Shown here piece by piece: positions 58,561 through 64,000 of a stretch of 64,000 bases of DNA; position 1 is the first letter of the stretch, and every line of letters begins with the position of its first letter. The notes under the pieces are model-generated. The model was not told where the DNA came from, did not search any database, and saw nothing but the letters and a program-made list of their open reading frames with translations. The position numbers and the translations under genes were made by a program. The stretch spans positions 3,038,001 through 3,102,000 of the forward strand of contig BSBN01001687.1 of assembly GCA_027924645.1 (NCBI GenBank). The letters run 5' to 3'. The DNA is from Cunninghamia lanceolata (lineage: Eukaryota > Streptophyta > Pinopsida > Cupressales > Cupressaceae).

Positions 58561-58869
58561 ATCTACTTCACTAATTATCTAGACGCTAGCAAATTTGTTA
58601 GGACATCATTAATACATGGTGTTAGTCTAAGCCATTCAAATATCAATTCAAAAATAAAAACATTTTACCAATGAAACATATCATCCATTCCTATTACATA
58701 ACAATTTTAATATCAAATGTTTACTCTAGATCTAGGATTGCAATCCTCAATTTAATGCTCGTAAGTCATTTTAACAAGTCCATAACATTAAAAGCATTCT
58801 CCAACAATAGGATTAATCCTTAACAAAATTTATGACAATATTTATAAGGTCTTCAAATTTCCCTTCTAA
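58561..58869. other. AT-rich spacer, nothing recognised
   Basis: This lies between the Gypsy C flank and the Gypsy D relic. There is no coding signal. Confidence 0.5.
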
Positions 58870-59610
58870 TAACTAGCCCTTTCCAATGTAAGGAAAAAGA
58901 GGTATTACATTCATCTCCCTTAGGGAACTCTGTCCCTAAAGTCCAATTTTAAAAAACATTTGGATATAGTATTTATATTTCTTCTACTTTTCCTAGGTGG
59001 CTAAGTCAATATGATATTGATCCCATAATACTTTAACCTATTCAATGTTGCATTGATAGAGTGTCATCATGCAACAATCCAAGATCTTGATTGGTCCTAC
59101 CTATAAATGATTATCACTACCCATTTTCATAGAAGACTAGTTAATCACATGAGTTGGGTTAGGCACACATTTTCATAACATAGATACATATTTTATCTAG
59201 GTGTAGGGGTGCAGCTAGACTATAAGCAACCATTCCAACAAGTTTGGAATCTCAAAGGGTCCTATGAATCTAGAAGACAACTTGGTTTATTTTCAAAACC
59301 TTGTGATTCCATTTCTTGGTTGCACCTTCAAGAACACCTTTTCTCCTACTTGATAGATCTTGAATGGTTGCCTTGAATCAACATGGATATTTTGTTGGTC
59401 ATGGACTTCCTTCAACATTTATTAAATCTATATGATTTGTTGCTCTATTTATAGAATTAATTCTAGACCCACAATGATCATGTCCTTGATTCCCATCCAA
59501 TTCAATGGTGTTTGGGAGGTCCTTCTATATAATGTTGCATATGGAGCCATTCTCAGGGATTTATTATTATGATTATTATAGGGAAATTCTACTAAGGACA
59601 AGAAATTTTT
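58870..59610 (-). pseudogene. Gypsy D integrase C-terminal relic (chromovirus type)
   Basis: Allowing stops, the minus strand reads LVEFPYNNHNNKSLRMAPY, LYRRTSQTPLNWMGIKDM, then VGEKVFLKVQPRNGITRF and LSSRFIGPFEI. VLWDQYHIDLAT lies near 59000. This is the order LVEFAYNN, MAPYEALYGR, VGD.VFLKV.P..G, L..RFIGPFEI, V.W...... AT.E of Tekay/Del-like chromovirus integrases, so the last part may include a chromodomain remnant. Many stops are present. Confidence 0.7.
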
Positions 59611-60517
59611 GAAAGGAAGTCTAAAAGTGTAGAATATGTTTCCCGCACTAATCTATGAGAGAAAGTATTTAAGAAAACTAAATTGATTATATAGTTACAA
59701 GAAAATAAACACAAAAACAATATACCATAACATAATAATTTATGTGGGGAAAACCCTTTTGAGAGAAAAACCTTACACTCCAAAAAGTAACTCAATGCAT
59801 TAATCAATAATCAACTATTACAATACACTTTTAGAGTCTAAGCCTTTACAAGAGTATCACCAACGAGAGTTCTAGAGCAATTATTGTAGAAAATAATACC
59901 TACAAAATTCACTATAAAACCTCCATCTCAAGCACCCAATAATAGGAGAAGCAATACATGAAATTGTTAAATGGTAATTAGGAAACTATGAGCTAAAACC
60001 ACTTAGAATGTGGCAACCAAATCCCTAGTCCAAATCTACCCAAATCATAAGATGAGTCTACAAGATAAAAATAGCATATTCCTTACACTTGGCATGAGTT
60101 GTTATAACATTGTCATTAGTCACTCACCAACTTGGATGCTCCATTTTGGCTCCATTATCTCCATTCAAGGATGTCTTATGATGTGTCATAACATGCATCA
60201 TAAGTTGGTCAACATGTTCAACTCCCTCTTACAACTCTCTTATGTGTCATAACACTCTTACATTTTTGATATGGGACGCCCAACTTCTGGAGACCATAAC
60301 TTTTGATCCAAGAAGTTGATTAAGCCTATTTTTTAATCATAAATCTTAGAGAGGTCCATGTCATTGTAACTTTATTTCTTTGGTTAAGGCTCATTTTGAC
60401 ATTTTTATAGGCAAAAATCAACTTCTAGAGCTATGAAAATTGTATTTTGTGTTCTATAACCCAAAATGACATTTTTTTGTTCTTATCATTATGATGCAAG
60501 GTCAAAACAACTTTCCT
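59611..60517. mobile_element. Unclassified insertion (about 0.9 kb) in the Gypsy D integrase
   Basis: It separates two parts of one integrase domain. Both borders carry AAATTTTT (59603-59610 and 60518-60525), a possible target duplication of 8 bp, though in a T-rich sequence that fits by chance more easily. On the minus strand it holds GGTTTTTCTC and GGGTTTTCCCC words as in Copia LTRs, but no clear TG...CA termini. An open frame at 60010-60252 (plus) has no recognised domain. Confidence 0.5.
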
Positions 60518-61060
60518 AAATTTTTTCCGATTGATTATGGTTGTCCATTACAAGGATCTATAACATGTCTTCCAAAACTTGGTTAATCAACTATGTTTTC
60601 CCATCTATCATTGGGTGATAAGTTGTACTTAGGTTTACTTTTATTTCTAAGGCAGTCTATAAGGTATTCCAAAACCAAGAAGTGAACAATGAATTTCTAT
60701 CTAATATGATTTTTTGTAGCAGTCCATGAAATTTGACTATTTGGTTTACATAAATCTATGCAACCTTTGCCACATCCACTATATCTTTTGTATGCAAGAA
60801 AAGTGTGACCTTCATGAGCCTATCTACCATGACTTGAATCACATTGCTTATGTATTAAGTTCTAGGAAACCCTAGTATAAAATCCATGGACACCACATTG
60901 AATTTTGATTTTTGAATATCATGTGGGTACAACAACCCTCTTGAATGACCATGTTCTTCCTTCATATGCTATCAATATAGGCATTTAGCTACAAAATTAG
61001 TGATATCCTTCTTCATCCCAGGCTAATAATGAGCCTTTTTCGATTGGTGTGAACATGGTA
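60518..61060 (-). pseudogene. Gypsy D integrase core relic (chromovirus type)
   Basis: Allowing stops, the minus strand reads HMKEEHGHSRGLLYPHDI, FNVVSMDFILGFPRT, VMVDRLMKVTLFLHTKDIVD and VAKVAQIYVNQIVKFHGL. Next come LDRNSLFTSWFW, LSTTYHPMIDGKT and LINQVLEDML. These match the DDE core of chromovirus integrases in order (MDFI.GLPRT, VVDRLTK..HF, V.LHG.P..I.SDRD..FTS.FW, TAYHPQTDGQ, LEDMLR). Sequence to the right of about 61060 no longer matches, so RT and RNase H are missing or displaced. Confidence 0.7.
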
Positions 61061-61218
61061 TATTACCTAATTGGTTCCATATTAGGTCCTATTCACATTG
61101 GTCTAGTTAAGTTTACTTAGGGCATTTAATATTTGTGTCTCATGTCATAGGATTAAGACAATTGTCATGATCACATGTTGTCATAACATTTTTATTGCTT
61201 GTCTCTTGTTGTGGAATG
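61061..61218. other. Spacer between Gypsy D relic and LTR-like start
   Basis: It is AT-rich and nothing is recognised. Confidence 0.5.
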
Positions 61219-64000
61219 TGTAATGCCCCATCCTGGAACCCTAGAGAAAAGCTTAACTATGCATTTAAAAAGGCAACACATTTTTTTTTTTGAAAGCAAT
61301 AATAACACAATGTAATCAATATAGCCAACCATGCAAGTTAATCTTTATTCTCTAGGGTACAAAAGACTGCATCACTAGAACTAACATAACCAAATTAACA
61401 TTCATGAATCAAATTGAAACCAAGAGCATAAGAGAGTCAACACATATCTATCTCCATTAATAAGACATTAGATAATGACATCAATATTTAGCATAAATGA
61501 TTACAATAAAAGAATTACAATTTCATTACAATAAAATACATCAATATAATGATCACACTATTGCATCCAGATTACGTTTAAAGATATACATCAATAAAAT
61601 AATACAAGGTTCAACAGATATACAAGGCTGAAATAGAACATAATTGTCTGCCTCCCCAAGTGAGACAAGATCAACGATCTTCCACAAGATAAGTTCTACA
61701 TGCACACGAACAGCAGAAAGATGACCAATGGAAAGAGCACATCCACCCGACCATGTGGGACCCTGAGGCCCACCCCCCATGCTAGGAGATAACAATAAGA
61801 TCCCATGACCTGGATAGTCAGGTGGACAAACTAGAAGAAAAGAGGACAACACACAACTACAACAACATAGACCACAATGACGCCACAAGCAACTTAACAG
61901 CACATCCAAAGGCAACCACCAAACAAGAAGAAAGAATACAACTTGGGGATGTCAGACTGTAGAAGGGAGAAGTGTCATCACATAGCTTGTCATGAGTTGT
62001 CCTGGCAAGTTTTCCTAGGCCCCGGCCCCCATCCTGGGTTGTCCTGGTAACCTCTCCCGACTTCCAGCCCCCATGCAAACTTATGTGGAAATCAACCATA
62101 CCTTTCATGGGGACAAGGTCATTGACTCTGCCATTCCAGGCCTTCCCATCTCATCCCAAGCCTAACCTAGCACTTGAGCCATGAGTGAGGCATTCACTTA
62201 TCTTAATTAGTGTGCACTAATTACCCAAAAACCCTTGATTTTATATTTAGGTTATCACTTATTTAAGGTACTCTCACATGGGTTGTCCTGGATGCCACTT
62301 TGGGCTCCGGCCCCTACCGAGAGCCACTCCCCTAGCTGCATCTTAGCAAAACCCCACTCACAACACAGAGAAATCAATCATCCAGAATCCACGAGAGTAT
62401 TAGATTCTCTCTTGTAACATCAACAACTCATAAAATCACTTTCACAACACAGAACCATAGCTCCCATCACAAGACCATTATAAAACCAAAACCATGACTA
62501 GTTGTCTCGCCAAAACAAAAAAAATAACCCAAGACCACCAAATATAGTCTTAAATTTCCACTCATAACACATAACCCTCATAACATAGGTAAGAGAACAC
62601 AACGATCATGGAGGAATCAGGTATCACAACACCGACCTTAACAATCAATAAGAGGTCACGTCCTAACAAGCTTATGCCTCTGGAAGAACTTCTAGACAAC
62701 ATGACCCATGCACACGACTTCCTCAAGTCATACCCAACGAAAAGCAAAATAACATTTAAAAGCAATTACTAATAAGGATAGCCGATTGAAGAAAAGTACT
62801 AATTATATTAAAATACTAAGGTTCCAAGACAAGGTAATTGAGTTCAGCTTATATGAATGCAACTAGACTTCATCACCTTTATAACGGAATTCACAATGCC
62901 CAAAGTCGACTTATTACACATTTATTCACGAATCCATATAGCATTAGAACACTATCAAAACTTTAATAAATAACCTCTACCATTAACAAGGTCAATAGAC
63001 TACCTAAAAGCAAGACTTACCCCTAAAGCCTGAAACATAGATGGTTATCAACAACACAAGCTTCTTGAAAGAAAAACTACTTTAAGTTTAAATTTACACA
63101 ACTCTTGCAAGTAAAAGAATGGTAAACCTAATCAACTTAACTTAACTCAATATTATAAGATAATTCCCATACAAGAATAACGAGAAATACTAAAATAGAT
63201 TTAAATTTCCCCATGATTAATTTTAAAACTATCATCCTAAAACAAAAGTAAAAATATGTCAAAAAAATCACAGTTAACCATGTTAATTAACCTTATGCAA
63301 ATTTCAATAAAATATAGCATCATAATCTTAATATTAAATTCATTAATATTTCAACACAATATAACACTAGTCCTTCGTAAGACATAAAAGAATTATACCG
63401 TTTGACGTCCATATAAGAACAAAAACATACTTATAATATAAGTAGTAATATTAAGGATGTTTATAATGCTTAAATGATAATTACTATCGTAATAAAAATT
63501 GTCTACTATACTATGGAGACAAGGTCAATTTCCATAAACTTGCTTTCAAAAAGAAGGTCGACTTCCTGCAGCATGTTTTGACACTAAAGGAAACAACAGT
63601 TCAAAACTGACTTTAATTGCTCAAAGACTCCACTCATCACTGGCAGGCTTAAGCGATAATGGCTCCGTAAAGATTCTATTCAAACTCTAAAAGATAACTT
63701 TCTAACCTGCGGGACATCACACCTACCACATTATGACGCCGGTCAAGCAAAGGATAACTAGTGGGAAATCATCCAAATCTAAAACCTTCGACAAACTAAC
63801 AATTACATTGGTAATTATGGAATACCATACCCTACCACATCATGATAGCTGGCAACTACCACCATCGTAGGAGATAGCAACGGCAAGGATGCAGGCGCAT
63901 CAAACGTGCCAGAGAAATGACTTGGCAACAGTGGCGATAGGGGGGAATGAATAGCAGTTGGAGAGAGAGAGATTTGGATGGCATGCAATTAGGTCCTTAT
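61219..64000 (+). repeat. LTR-like start with GC-rich repeats; identity uncertain
   Basis: TGTAATGCCCCATCC at 61219 resembles the start of chromovirus (Tekay/Del-like) LTRs. GC-rich repeats GTTGTCCTGG...CCCC lie at about 61988, 62037 and 62282. The remainder is AT-rich, with no gene, no PBS and no LTR end seen before the window stops. Frames at 61553-61915 and 61857-62108 (minus) have no family resemblance. It could be one long LTR or a mixture of relics. Confidence 0.3.

Noticed and set aside
1..64000. Host genes, tRNA/rRNA genes, CRISPR arrays, bacterial-type operons or a novel defence-like system
   Set aside because: None could be supported. Every coding relic with recognisable motifs belongs to a retroelement, apart from the unnamed region at 42640-44345.

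Overview
This window looks like intergenic DNA of a large plant genome, most plausibly a gymnosperm (conifer-like). The case rests on deeply nested and decayed Copia and Gypsy LTR retrotransposons, very long LTRs, AT-rich relic DNA between them, and no intact host gene in 64 kb. The species cannot be named from sequence alone.

Positions 1-34250 are one nest of at least five elements. The oldest visible layer is a minus-strand Gypsy of Athila/OTA type ('Gypsy B', 27439 to about 34250; integrase, RNase H, RT, protease and gag run left to right). A plus-strand Tnt1/Tork-like Copia ('Copia 1', 7508-27438) sits in its 3' part. A minus-strand Tat-like Gypsy ('Gypsy A', 1-7507; gag, protease and one LTR visible) is inserted in the 5' LTR of Copia 1. 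A plus-strand SIRE-like Copia ('Copia 2', 13712-27364, TSD GTAAA) is inserted in the 3' LTR of Copia 1. A minus-strand Copia ('Copia 3', 14569-20948, TSD TAAGA) is inserted in the 5' LTR of Copia 2. LTR divergences counted by eye (about 3% for Copia 3, 7-9% for Copia 1 and 2) agree with this order.

Positions 34250-51260 hold old relics: an L1-type ORF1 fragment, an (AT)n microsatellite beside a tRNA-derived SINE with a 12-bp TSD, a Copia LTR with a duplicated LTR-end/leader segment, a LINE RNase H relic, a decayed coiled-coil protein of unknown family, a Gypsy LTR-like stretch and a fold-back sequence. Much of this part holds nothing recognisable.

Positions 51262-58560 hold an internally deleted minus-strand Athila-like Gypsy ('Gypsy C', TSD GACCC/AACCC). 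Its 5' LTR is split by a 2.64-kb SIRE-like solo LTR with a perfect 5-bp TSD (CATGG). From 58870 to 61060 lies a minus-strand chromovirus-type integrase ('Gypsy D') broken by an insertion of about 0.9 kb. The last 2.8 kb starts like a Gypsy LTR and has short GC-rich repeats. All coding relics carry stops and frameshifts. I found no host operon or pathway, no RNA gene, no CRISPR and no clearly new biological system. The notable points are the readable nest, the TAG-biased decay, shared leader and LTR motifs, and the gag-to-LTR deletion junction.
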